The position numbers were made by a program, and so were the translations under genes. The notes under the pieces are model-generated. The model was not told where the DNA came from, ran no database searches, and saw only the letters and a program-made list of their open reading frames with translations. Shown in pieces: positions 19,779 to 27,268 of a stretch of 38,369 bases of DNA; position 1 is the first letter of the stretch, and the number at the start of each line of letters is the position of its first letter. The stretch is from Chromobacterium aquaticum (GTDB lineage Bacteria; Pseudomonadota; Gammaproteobacteria; Burkholderiales; Chromobacteriaceae): assembly GCF_021129195.1 (NCBI RefSeq), contig NZ_JAJOHW010000059.1, forward strand, positions 1 to 38,369, read 5' to 3'.

Positions 19779-20869
19779 TGCTTGTTGTCCTCTACGATCT
19801 GCATCCACTTGGCCTGACGGCGGGTCTTGTCCATCACCTGGCCGGCCAACTGGCCACAGGCGGCGTCGATGTCGTCGCCACGGGTTTTCCGCACCGTCAC
19901 CACATAACCGCGTTCCTGCAAGATTTCGCGGAACGCGCGAATCGCGTTATTGCTGGAGCGCTCGTAACCGGAGTTCGGAAACGGATTGAACGGTATCAGA
20001 TTGAACTTGCACGGCACGTCCCGCACCAGCTCCAGCAGTTGGCGAGCATGTTCCGGCCTATCGTTGACACCGTCAAGCATCACATACTCGAAAGTGATGA
20101 AGTCGCGCGGCGCTTTTTCCAGATAACGCTGGCATGCGGCCATCAGTTGCGCCAGCGGGTATTTCTTGTTGATCGGCACGATCACGTCGCGGATGGCGTC
20201 GTTGGGCGCGTGCAGGGACACCGCCAGCGCCACCGGGCACTCTTCGCGCAAGCGGTCCATCTGCGGCACCAGGCCGGAAGTGGACAACGTCACCCGCCGG
20301 CGCGACAGGCCATAGCCATGGTCGTCCAGCATGATCTGCATCGCGCTGACCACATTGTCGAAGTTGGCCAGCGGCTCGCCCATGCCCATCATCACCACAT
20401 TGGACACCACGCGCTCGTTCTTGGGCGTGACGCCCATCGCCTTGTTGGCCCACCATAGCTGGCCGATGATTTCGGCGGTGGACAGGTTGCGGTTGAAACC
20501 CTGGCGGCCGGTGGAGCAAAACGTGCACTCCAGCGCACAGCCAACCTGGGATGACACGCACAAGGTGCCGCGTTCATCCTCGGGGATGAATACGGTTTCG
20601 ACGCCATTGCCGGTACCGACGTCGAGCAGCCACTTGCGGGTGCCATCACTGGACGCCTGCCCGGTCATCAGCGAGGGAACCTTCACTTCCGCGCGTTCGT
20701 GCAACTTGGCGCGCAGGCTCTTGGCCAGGTCGGTCATCGCGTCGAAATCGTCTTCCGCCATCTGGTGCATCCAGCGCATCACTTGCTTGGCGCGAAACGG
20801 CTTCTCGCCCATTTCGGCGAAGTGCCGGGTGAGTTGATCCAGATTGAAGTCGAGCAGGTTGGTTTTCAT
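19775..20869 (-). CDS. rlmN: Dual-specificity 23S rRNA/tRNA methyltransferase RlmN
   Basis: Radical-SAM enzyme that makes 2-methyladenosine at 23S rRNA A2503 and tRNA A37. 364 residues. The cluster ligands C111, C115 and C118 form CALECTFC, and a [10 protein letters not shown] motif is present. The second catalytic cysteine is expected in the C-terminal DAACGQLAG. It overlaps pilF by 4 bp and starts the rlmN-pilF-rodZ-ispG run. Confidence 0.98.
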   Translation of the reverse strand: MKTNLLDFNLDQLTRHFAEMGEKPFRAKQVMRWMHQMAEDDFDAMTDLAKSLRAKLHERAEVKVPSLMTGQASSDGTRKWLLDVGTGNGVETVFIPEDERGTLCVSSQVGCALECTFCSTGRQGFNRNLSTAEIIGQLWWANKAMGVTPKNERVVSNVVMMGMGEPLANFDNVVSAMQIMLDDHGYGLSRRRVTLSTSGLVPQMDRLREECPVALAVSLHAPNDAIRDVIVPINKKYPLAQLMAACQRYLEKAPRDFITFEYVMLDGVNDRPEHARQLLELVRDVPCKFNLIPFNPFPNSGYERSSNNAIRAFREILQERGYVVTVRKTRGDDIDAACGQLAGQVMDKTRRQAKWMQIVEDNKQ

Positions 20870-20916
20870 GCATTCCTCGGGAAAAGCAGAGGCGGCGTGG
20901 ACGACCGCCTCGCGCA

Positions 20917-20942
20917 GCAGCCCGCCGCTAGCGGCGGGCTGC
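20917..20942. repeat. Perfect 26-bp palindrome between ndk and rlmN
   Basis: GCAGCCCGCCGCT (20917-20929) is followed directly by its exact reverse complement. There is no T-run, so it is a weak candidate for intrinsic termination. It may be a transcript-end hairpin for ndk or a processing or pausing site. Confidence 0.7.
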
Positions 20943-20966
20943 GCAACAACTGAGTACTATTTGAGA

Positions 20967-21392
20967 TTAGCGGGCGCTGATCTCGGATGCAGCAAAGAAA
21001 TAAGCCACTTCGATCGCGGCGTTTTCCACGCTGTCGGAACCATGCACGGCGTTAGCGTCGATGGAGTCGGCGAAATCGGCGCGGATGGTGCCGGCTTCAG
21101 CTTTCTTCGGATCGGTCGCGCCCATCAGTTCACGGTTCTTCAGCACGGCGTTTTCGCCTTCCAGCGCCTGAATCATCACCGGGCCGGATACCATGAAGTC
21201 AACCAGGTCCTTGAAGAACGGACGCTCTTTGTGCACGGCGTAGAAGCCTTCGGCTTCGGCGCGCGACAGTTGCTTCATCTTGGCGGCCACGATTTTCAGG
21301 CCGGCGGATTCGAAACGATCGTAGATTTTGCCGATGACGTTTTTACCAACGGCGTCCGGCTTAACGATGGACAAGGTGCGTTCAATTGCCAT
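20967..21392 (-). CDS. ndk: Nucleoside diphosphate kinase
   Basis: Balances NTP pools by phosphate transfer through a phosphohistidine. 141 residues, standard bacterial length. The active-site His117 lies in [12 protein letters not shown], and the N-terminal [12 protein letters not shown] is canonical. ATG 21392 (MAIERTLS) has a GGGAGA ribosome site 6 bp upstream; the extra in-frame residues further upstream are not needed. First gene of the long minus-strand block. Confidence 0.98.
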   Translation of the reverse strand: MAIERTLSIVKPDAVGKNVIGKIYDRFESAGLKIVAAKMKQLSRAEAEGFYAVHKERPFFKDLVDFMVSGPVMIQALEGENAVLKNRELMGATDPKKAEAGTIRADFADSIDANAVHGSDSVENAAIEVAYFFAASEISAR

Positions 21393-21529
21393 ATAAATTC
21401 TCCCAAACATCAAGACAAGTGGCTAAACTTGAGTATTATGCAGCCACTCGGGTTACCCAATTTTGACGAACCCGACATTTTAGCAGTGTTTTCAACCATG
21501 TGCTGCACATTTCTCTAGCCCCACGGACC

Positions 21530-21730
21530 ATGCGCGAACAAGATCAACAAAACCCCGACAAAGCCGACGCCGACACCGATCTCAACGGCAAGCTGAAAAA
21601 GCGCCTGCTGATCGCCGGCGGCCTGGGCTTGCTTGGCGCGGCGTATCAGCCGCATGCCTGGTACCAGCCCTTGGCGATGGTGTTGCTGTGCGCGGCGATG
21701 TGGCCGGCGGCGCGGCGATTGAATCGGTAG
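21530..21730 (+). CDS. Small membrane protein of unknown function
   Basis: Predicted 66-residue protein: a charged N-terminus (MREQDQQNPDKADADTDLNG) followed by a hydrophobic stretch, about residues 24-58 (LIAGGLGLLGAAYQP, then PLAMVLLCAAMWPAARRL). This fits one or two membrane helices. The ribosome site before ATG 21530 is weak, and an earlier ATG at 21500 is in frame. I do not recognise a family. The amino-acid composition looks like a real membrane protein rather than a shadow frame, since nothing else is coded here. Confidence 0.55.
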   Translation: MREQDQQNPDKADADTDLNGKLKKRLLIAGGLGLLGAAYQPHAWYQPLAMVLLCAAMWPAARRLNR

Positions 21731-21799
21731 GGAGTTGAATATCCTGTCTGCTTCATGGCATTGTGTTAAAAATATCAAACAGAAATGGAGGGTAGAGCG

Positions 21800-22171
21800 A
21801 TGAAGCAGGCCAGCGATATCATTGTGTTCCAGCGCCACGATGTGGCGGTGGAATCTTTTGTGGCGGCCGAGGATCGCCGCGTCGCCGGCGAATGCCGGCA
21901 AACTGTGGCCAACCACTATTCCGATCCCAGCGGTCAGTTCCACGCCGGCATCTGGAGCGGCGGGCTGGGCTGCTGGAAAGTGCGTTATAGCGAGCATGAG
22001 TTCTGCACGCTGCTGCAGGGCCGGGTGCGCGTCAGCGACGAGGCCGGGAACAGCGTGGAGTTGACGCAGGGCGATCACTTCGTGATCCCCGCTGGCTTCG
22101 TCGGCACCTGGCAGGTGCTGGAGCCGGCGTGCAAGACTTACGCGGTGTTCGAAGCGAGCCGCGCCGAATGA
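21800..22171 (+). CDS. Cupin-domain protein (Cupin_3/DUF861-like)
   Basis: A 123-residue single-domain cupin. The beta-barrel signature spans WKVRYSEHEFCTLLQGRVRV and a second stretch, TQGDHFVIPAGFVGTWQVLE, typical of the Cupin_3 group that also contains ureidoglycine aminohydrolases. Function is not known for free-standing members of this type. ATG 21800 follows a strong GGAGGG site. A terminator follows directly. Monocistronic by context. Confidence 0.85.
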   Translation: MKQASDIIVFQRHDVAVESFVAAEDRRVAGECRQTVANHYSDPSGQFHAGIWSGGLGCWKVRYSEHEFCTLLQGRVRVSDEAGNSVELTQGDHFVIPAGFVGTWQVLEPACKTYAVFEASRAE

Positions 22172-22184
22172 GCCGCAACAAACA

Positions 22185-22212
22185 ACAGCCCCGCAATGCG
22201 GGGCTGTTTTTC
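22185..22212. terminator. Terminator after the cupin gene
   Basis: Stem ACAGCCCCGC (22185-22194) with GCGGGGCTGT (22198-22207), a 3-nt loop and a following T-run. It lies between two convergent genes and probably serves both, since the left flank is A-rich. Confidence 0.9.
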
Positions 22213-22228
22213 GTGGCGCAGTGCTGGT

Positions 22229-22762
22229 TTAAAAGGTGAAACCGGCGCCGATATACATGCCGTCCGCCAGGCGGCGGTTGCGGTCGCTATTCTTGCGCTC
22301 GATATCGAAATAACGGTAGCCGGCTTCCACGGTGAACGGGCCGATAGGGTTCCAGCGCACGCCGGCGGCGAGGTCGCTGACATTCTTGACGCTGCCGCTG
22401 GCCATGCTGTCGCCGCCGTAATAGGCCTGGCCGTAGAGGCTGACCTTGGGCGCCAGCTGGATATTGGCGCGGCCGCCGAGCAGGGCGGCGGTGCCGGAGC
22501 CGCTGCTGGGGTTGAGCCCCATCAGCTTGCCGCCGGCGGCCAGGGTCACCGGGCCCAGCGGAAACGCAAACTCCAGGCCGGCGCCGCCGGCATTGCCGTT
22601 GTGGTCGCTGTTCAGGTAATCGATGGACAGGCCCAGGCCGGCGCCTTGCGGAGTGCGGCTGAACTGCTGGAAATCCTTGCCGGCGATGAAGTTGTAATCG
22701 GCGGCGTGGGCGGTGGCGGTCAGCGCGAGCAGCGCTGCGGCGCTGAAGGACAGGATTTTCAT
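22229..22762 (-). CDS. YfaZ-like outer-membrane beta-barrel protein
   Basis: 177 residues. A clear signal peptide, MKILSFSAAALLALTATAHA, is cleaved before ADYNF. The rest alternates polar and aromatic/hydrophobic residues, as in a small beta-barrel, and ends in the terminal phenylalanine signature YIGAGFTF recognised by the BAM complex. The pattern resembles the YfaZ family; pore function and substrate are unknown. ATG 22762 is preceded by a moderate AAGAGAAG site. Transcribed toward the shared terminator. Confidence 0.82.
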   Translation of the reverse strand: MKILSFSAAALLALTATAHAADYNFIAGKDFQQFSRTPQGAGLGLSIDYLNSDHNGNAGGAGLEFAFPLGPVTLAAGGKLMGLNPSSGSGTAALLGGRANIQLAPKVSLYGQAYYGGDSMASGSVKNVSDLAAGVRWNPIGPFTVEAGYRYFDIERKNSDRNRRLADGMYIGAGFTF

Positions 22763-22854
22763 AGGGTCACTTCTCTTGGGTGAGTTCGACAATAAGGGAA
22801 GTGACCGCTATTTAAATAACAAGTTCTGCGCGCACGCAAATATTCGCAGGTGAA

Positions 22855-23496
22855 TTATTCACTGGCCAGCAGATTTTCCAGCTCCAGCAGCCGGGTCTTG
22901 AGGGCGGCCACTTCCGCTTCCAGCGCGGCGACGCGGCCGGCAATGCCCACCTCGATCACCCCGCAACCATTGTCGACGGCACTGGGCAACAGCTGCGGCT
23001 CGCCGCTGAGCAAATGGGCCCAGCGCGCTTCGCGCTCGCCGGGCTGGCGTTCCAGTTTCAGCACCAGCGGCGGATATTTGTCGGCCAGCGCATTGAGCGC
23101 GGTTTCCACTTCCTCCACGCCGCTGAAGCCGTAGATGCGGCCGGAGCGGGTGCGGATTTCCGCCGCGGTCTGCGGCCCGCGCAGCATCAATAGCGCCAGC
23201 GCCGCCAGCCGCGCGCCTTCTATATTCCATTCATAATTGAGCCTGTGCTCGTACTTGGCCACCCGGCTGCCGGCCGGCAGCCGCTCGGCCACCAGTTTCC
23301 TGGCGATCAGGCTGTCCAGCGCCGCGCTGAGGTCGGCTTCGGACAACTGCATCACCGGTTCGCGGCTGGTCAGTTGATTGCAGGCCGAGGCCAGACCGTT
23401 CAGGGTCATCGGATAGGCGTCCGGGGTCAGCGCCTGTTTTTCCACCAGGGCGCCCAGCGCGCGCACTTCGCGCGCTTCCAGTTGATGTGTATCCAT
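22855..23496 (-). CDS. YceH family protein (DUF480/UPF0502)
   Basis: 213-residue protein with two winged-helix-like regions, the standard YceH architecture. The N-terminal LEAREVRALGALVEKQALTP and YPMTLNGLASACNQ are highly characteristic. The C-terminus is a short coiled coil (VAALEAEVAALKTRLLELEN). Molecular role not established. Two adjacent ATG codons (23499 and 23496) exist; the second is better spaced from GGAG. A much longer open frame upstream is not supported by any ribosome site. Confidence 0.92.
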   Translation of the reverse strand: MDTHQLEAREVRALGALVEKQALTPDAYPMTLNGLASACNQLTSREPVMQLSEADLSAALDSLIARKLVAERLPAGSRVAKYEHRLNYEWNIEGARLAALALLMLRGPQTAAEIRTRSGRIYGFSGVEEVETALNALADKYPPLVLKLERQPGEREARWAHLLSGEPQLLPSAVDNGCGVIEVGIAGRVAALEAEVAALKTRLLELENLLASE

Positions 23497-23668
23497 CATG
23501 TCTCCGCTAGAGGCTGCCGGCGCCTGGAGCGACGGCGGGCCGGATTGGCATGTAGCGATTCTAGCGCGGTTGGCGCCATGACCGCACGGTGAGATCATGG
23601 CCACGGCTTGACAGCGGGCGGAGCGCTTGCCAGTCTGTGCGGTTTTTGGCTTTGCGTGGGAGGGAGCG

Positions 23669-24415
23669 ATGACGCGAGTGGATGTATTGCTGGTGGAACT
23701 GGGGCTGGCGGTGTCGCGCACGGCGGCGCAGAATCTGATCGCCGCCGGACGGGTCCGTTGCGATGGCGCGCCGGTGAGCAAGCCCAGCCAGAAGTGCGCG
23801 CCGGACAGCCGTTTCGACATCACCGCCGACCCGGCCGACCGCTTCGTGTCGCGCGGTGGCTTGAAGATGCTGGGCGCGCTGGAGGTTTCCGGTTTCAACC
23901 CGCGCGGCGCGCTGGCGCTGGATGTGGGCCAGTCCACCGGTGGTTTCAGCGATTGCTTGTTGCAGCAGGGCGCGCAGCGGGTGGTGGGCGTGGATGTCGG
24001 CCACGATCAATTGCATGCGCGGCTGCGCGCCGATGAGCGGATACGCTATTTCGAAGGGGTGAACGCCAGGGCGCTGGACCATGCCGCCTTGCTGGCGGCC
24101 AACGACGGCCTGCCCTTCGATCTGATGGTGTGCGATGTGTCCTTCATCTCGCTGACCCTGGTACTGCCATCGGCCTTGCCGCTGATTCGTCCGGGCGGGC
24201 ATTTGCTCAGCCTAGTGAAGCCGCAGTTCGAAGTGGGCCGCGAGGGCTTGGCCAAGGGCGGCATCGTGCGTGACGAGAGCTTGTACCCGCGGGTGCAGGA
24301 CAAGATCCGCCAGGCGGTGGGGGAACAGGGCTTCGAAGTGCTGAAGTGGTTTGACAGCCCGATCACCGGCGGCGACGGCAACCGCGAATTTTTCGTCTAC
24401 GCGCTCAAGCGCTGA
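23669..24415 (+). CDS. TlyA family RNA methyltransferase (hemolysin A-like)
   Basis: Predicted SAM-dependent 2'-O-methyltransferase acting on rRNA; characterised TlyA proteins methylate 16S/23S rRNA cytidines. 248 residues: an N-terminal S4 RNA-binding domain (about 1-60, RVDVLLVELGLAVSRTAAQN) and an FtsJ-like domain. SAM motif I reads DVGQSTGGF, with the K-D-K-E style residues in RGGLKML, CDVSFISL, LVKPQFE and REFF. ATG 23669 follows a strong GGGAGGGAG site. Divergent from the YceH gene, and convergent with the stress-protein gene. Confidence 0.93.
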   Translation: MTRVDVLLVELGLAVSRTAAQNLIAAGRVRCDGAPVSKPSQKCAPDSRFDITADPADRFVSRGGLKMLGALEVSGFNPRGALALDVGQSTGGFSDCLLQQGAQRVVGVDVGHDQLHARLRADERIRYFEGVNARALDHAALLAANDGLPFDLMVCDVSFISLTLVLPSALPLIRPGGHLLSLVKPQFEVGREGLAKGGIVRDESLYPRVQDKIRQAVGEQGFEVLKWFDSPITGGDGNREFFVYALKR

Positions 24416-24478
24416 TACCTGCCGGCGCGGGGCGATGTCGGATGACAAGGGCATCGCCAAACCCGCGCGCGGCGTCTA

Positions 24479-24955
24479 TCATTCGACTTGGCCGAATTCG
24501 CTCTGCTCGCTGCGCAACACCATCACCGGACAGTTGGCGCGGCGCAGCAGGTTCTGGGCGAAGCTGCCCAACAGCAGATGCGCGATGCCGCTGCGGCCAT
24601 GGGTGCCGAGCACGATCAAGCCGGCCTGGTGGCTGTCAGCGTAGCGCACCAGCAGTTCCGCCATATCGGTGCCGCCGTCCCAGCTTTCCGCCATGTGGAT
24701 CTGCACTTGGGCGACGCCGGCTTCGACCGCTTGCTTGCGCGCCTGCTCCAGCACACGGTTGCCGTCGCGGAAGGCTTGGTCGTGCAGCTCATGGGTGCCG
24801 AGCAGGCCGACGCCTTCCACCGCCAGGTCGCGCAGGCTGGCGATATGGAACAGGGTCAGGCTGGCTTTGCAGAACTTGGCGACGCGGATGGCTTCTTGTA
24901 GCGCCTTGTCGGAATTGCTGCTGCCGTCCAGCGCGGCGATGATGTGTTGGTACAT
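24479..24955 (-). CDS. Universal stress protein (UspA family, ATP-binding type)
   Basis: 158 residues with a Rossmann-like Usp fold (MYQHIIAALDGSSNSDKALQ). The nucleotide-binding motif G-2X-G-9X-G-S is intact as GTHGRSGIAHLLLGS, followed by CPVMVLR, so this is an ATP-binding Usp. The role is inferred only as stress survival. ATG 24955 has an AAGGAC ribosome site. Its upstream region (24956-25243) holds the second palindromic element. Confidence 0.93.
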   Translation of the reverse strand: MYQHIIAALDGSSNSDKALQEAIRVAKFCKASLTLFHIASLRDLAVEGVGLLGTHELHDQAFRDGNRVLEQARKQAVEAGVAQVQIHMAESWDGGTDMAELLVRYADSHQAGLIVLGTHGRSGIAHLLLGSFAQNLLRRANCPVMVLRSEQSEFGQVE

Positions 24956-24995
24956 GTCCTTATGTCCTTTGTGGCAGTGAGACGATGGGGCTTGG

Positions 24996-25092
24996 CGCCG
25001 CTAACAAAACCTCAGGCAAGGCGCTCCGACGCAGGCGGCACTTGAGTGCGGCAAGTCGGCGCAACGCAGCATCAGGGCTTGGTTAGCCGCTC
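24996..25092. repeat. Palindromic MITE-like element, second family
   Basis: A roughly 95-bp imperfect palindrome. Its outer arms are GCTAACAAAACC (25000-25011) and GGGCTTGGTTAGC (25075-25087), inverted. Inner arms around GCGGCACTTGAGTGCGGC also pair. No open frame is supportable. It resembles short non-autonomous elements mobilised by IS5-type transposases, but only this one copy is in the window, and target duplications are not clear. Confidence 0.55.
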
Positions 25093-25189
25093 TTATTGGG
25101 ACAGCATATCGCGGCCGGCGATATAGGCCAAGTTTGCCTGGTTGGGGTTTGACTTGAAGCAAGCCGCGCCGCCGCTTGGCGCGCGGCCG

Positions 25190-25220
25190 TTGACGATGGG
25201 GCGGGACGGCGTTTTACAAT
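25190..25220 (+). promoter_or_regulatory. Candidate sigma-70 promoter for the small membrane protein
   Basis: TTGACG (25190-25195) and TACAAT (25215-25220) with 19-bp spacing, longer than optimal. A start near 25227 would leave a short leader before the ATG at 25244. Confidence 0.4.
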
Positions 25221-25243
25221 TCGATTATCTGATTAAAGGTTTG

Positions 25244-25570
25244 ATGGGAATGGCGGTATTTTTATTGATCATCGGCGGCTGTCTGCTGGCTTTGCTGGCC
25301 TGGGTGCTGTATTCGCGCCGCGGACCGCGTCCGGAAAAACGCGCGCGCGCCGAGGACAAGGTGTATGCGCTGAATACCCAGATTCGTAGCGTGGAGCCGC
25401 CCGAGCATACCACCGGGGTGGCGTTCGGCGTCTTGCTGAAAGCCGCGCGCGGCGACCGCGCCGCGGTGGAGAAGTGGATCGTGGCCGAGCAATACCGCGG
25501 CAGCGTGCCGGTCAGCCGCGAAGAAGCGATAGAGTTGCTGGCGCGGCGGCTGCTGCTGAGCCGCAACTGA
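25244..25570 (+). CDS. Small single-pass membrane protein of unknown function
   Basis: 108 residues from ATG 25244, which has AAAGG 5 bp upstream; an in-frame ATG at 25196 lies inside the candidate promoter and is less likely. An N-terminal transmembrane helix (MGMAVFLLIIGGCLLALLAW) is followed by a basic stop-transfer (YSRRGPRPEKRARAED) and a soluble C-terminal region that includes GVAFGVLLKAARGDRAAVEK. No recognised family. A terminator follows directly. Confidence 0.75.
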   Translation: MGMAVFLLIIGGCLLALLAWVLYSRRGPRPEKRARAEDKVYALNTQIRSVEPPEHTTGVAFGVLLKAARGDRAAVEKWIVAEQYRGSVPVSREEAIELLARRLLLSRN

Positions 25571-25590
25571 GGCGCTTGGCGCGAGACAAT

Positions 25591-25620
25591 CAAACAGGCC
25601 CGCATCAGCGGGCCTGTTTG
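25591..25620. terminator. Bidirectional terminator between convergent genes
   Basis: A perfect 13-bp stem, CAAACAGGCCCGC (25591-25603) with GCGGGCCTGTTTG (25608-25620), and a 4-nt loop. It separates the plus-strand membrane protein from the minus-strand glutamine-synthetase homologue. Confidence 0.85.
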
Positions 25621-25637
25621 CATTGGTCAACGGGTTT

Positions 25638-26987
25638 TCAGGCCAGCAGGCCCAGGTATTGACGCTCCCACGGCGTAATCTGGCTATGGTAGTGAGTCAG
25701 CTCCACCTCCTTCACCGCCAGATAGGCGGCGCTGAATTCGGCACCGAACAACTGCTTGGCGGCTTCGCCGGCGGCCATCGCCTCGCAGGCGGCGTCCAGC
25801 GTGCTGGGCAGGCTGGCGCGCTCGCTCTTGAACACATTGCCGCAGGCGGGCTCGCTGGGCCGCAGCCGGCCTTCCATGCCGAGCAGGCCGGCGCCCAGGC
25901 TGGCGGCCAGCGACAGATAGGGATTGGCGTCGCAGCCGGGCAGCCGGTTTTCCACGCGGCGCCCTTCCGGACCGGACACCGGCACCCGCAGGCCCACCGA
26001 ACGGTTATCCAGACCCCAGCTCAGATTGACCGGCGCGGCCATGCCCTTGACGAAGCGGCGGTAGGAATTGGGGCTGGGGCAGAATAGCGGCATCAGTTCC
26101 GGCAGATAGCGCTGCAGGCCGGCGATGAAGCCGTGAAACTCCTCGGACGCCTCGCCGTCGGCGCGGCTGAACACATTGTCGCCGTGCTGATCCACCACGC
26201 TCTGGTGCAAATGCATCGAACTGCCCGGCTGGCCTGGCAGCGGTTTGGCCATGCACACCACGCTGAGGCCGTGGCGATTGCCGATCTCCTTCAGCGCGGT
26301 CTTGAACAGAAAGGTCTGGTCGGCCAGCGCCAGCGCATCGCCATGCTTGAGGTTGATCTCGAACTGACTGGGACCCATCTCGTGGACAAAGGTATCGGTG
26401 GCGATGCCCAGCATTTCGCAGGCGCGGTACAGATCGTCGAAATAGGCTTCCAGATCGTTGAGCGAGGAAAAGCTGAAGGAGTCGAAGCCGGCCTCGCGGC
26501 GGCCGCTGCGCAGCGTCGGCGGCTGAAATGGCTGTTGTGGATCGCCGTGGGCGGCGAAGATGTAGAACTCCAGCTCCGGCGCCACCACCGGCGTCCAGCC
26601 GCGCGCGGCGTAGCGCGCCAGCACCGCTTTGAGGGCCGAGCGCGGCGCCAGCGGCGCCAGGCTGCCGTCGTGGTCCACGCAATCGCAGATCACGCTGGCG
26701 CGCGGAGTGGTGGCCCACGGCACCTGGCGCAGGGTGGCGAAGTCGGGGACCAGGGTCACGTCCGGATCGTGCTCGCCGTAGTAGCGGTAGTCCGGAAATT
26801 CGCCAACGCAGCTTTGGATGGGCACCGCGCGCGCGATGCGCAGCGGCTGCCCCTTGATGAAGGCCTTGGCCGGCAGGGTCTTGCCGCGGGCAAAACCGTG
26901 CACGTCGGCGAACGCCAGTTCTACGTCACGAACATTCTGCTGGATCAGCCATTCGGCGAGTTCCGCCGGGATGGTGGCCTGGGACAT
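25638..26987 (-). CDS. Glutamine synthetase family protein (PuuA-like)
   Basis: Probable gamma-glutamylpolyamine synthetase type ligase, 449 residues (E. coli PuuA 472, GlnA 469). Conserved metal- and ATP-site motifs: VAPELEFYIF, HEMGPSQFEINL, GSSMHLHQS, and FCPSPNSYRRFVKG with NRSVGLRVP. The PSPNSYRR form and the lack of an adenylylation-type C-terminus point to the PuuA/GlnT side of the family rather than to assimilatory GlnA. No other putrescine-catabolism gene lies nearby, so the substrate is inferred. ATG 26987 follows GGGAGAG. Confidence 0.88.
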   Translation of the reverse strand: MSQATIPAELAEWLIQQNVRDVELAFADVHGFARGKTLPAKAFIKGQPLRIARAVPIQSCVGEFPDYRYYGEHDPDVTLVPDFATLRQVPWATTPRASVICDCVDHDGSLAPLAPRSALKAVLARYAARGWTPVVAPELEFYIFAAHGDPQQPFQPPTLRSGRREAGFDSFSFSSLNDLEAYFDDLYRACEMLGIATDTFVHEMGPSQFEINLKHGDALALADQTFLFKTALKEIGNRHGLSVVCMAKPLPGQPGSSMHLHQSVVDQHGDNVFSRADGEASEEFHGFIAGLQRYLPELMPLFCPSPNSYRRFVKGMAAPVNLSWGLDNRSVGLRVPVSGPEGRRVENRLPGCDANPYLSLAASLGAGLLGMEGRLRPSEPACGNVFKSERASLPSTLDAACEAMAAGEAAKQLFGAEFSAAYLAVKEVELTHYHSQITPWERQYLGLLA

Positions 26988-27120
26988 GAGTCTCTCCCGA
27001 TGCGCTTGCGCATTATTGTTTGCATGTTTGGGTCTGTCTGTCCGTGGCTTTGTTTTATTTTTTGGAGCGTTTGCTCTGCGGTCATTATGCCATCAGGGAG
27101 GGGCGGGAGAGCAAGCCCGG

Positions 27121-27210
27121 CGTTCGAGATGCTCAGCTGCCGTGTGCGCACTCGGTTTTCTCCGCCGCAACGCCTTGTCTCGCCCAAGCTCGCGAGGTCG
27201 CAAACAGGTT
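27121..27210 (+). repeat. Decayed partial copy of the palindromic MITE family
   Basis: Aligns to the right two-thirds of the elements at 29091 and 30904: TTCGAGATGCTCA near the left, then CGCCTTGTCTCGCC, AGCTCGCGAGGTCGCAAACAGGTT at the right end. The left terminal repeat and about 45 bp are missing, and substitutions are frequent. It lies between the chemoreceptor terminator and the PuuA-like gene. Confidence 0.7.
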
Positions 27211-27220
27211 ATTGAGCGGC

Positions 27221-27247
27221 AAAAAGCCCCGGCGGAGCGGGGCTTTG
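27221..27247 (-). terminator. Terminator of the chemoreceptor gene
   Basis: Stem AAAGCCCCG (27223-27231) with CGGGGCTTT (27238-27246). On the minus strand it ends in CTTTTTGCC. It lies about 20 bp past the chemoreceptor stop. Confidence 0.88.
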
Positions 27248-27268
27248 GGATGCGAGGCGGGAGAACGT

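Noticed and set aside
23497-23937. Upstream extension of the YceH gene to 360 residues
   Set aside because: It is antisense to the start of the TlyA-type gene and lacks similarity to YceH. The GGAG-linked ATG at 23496 gives the standard family length.
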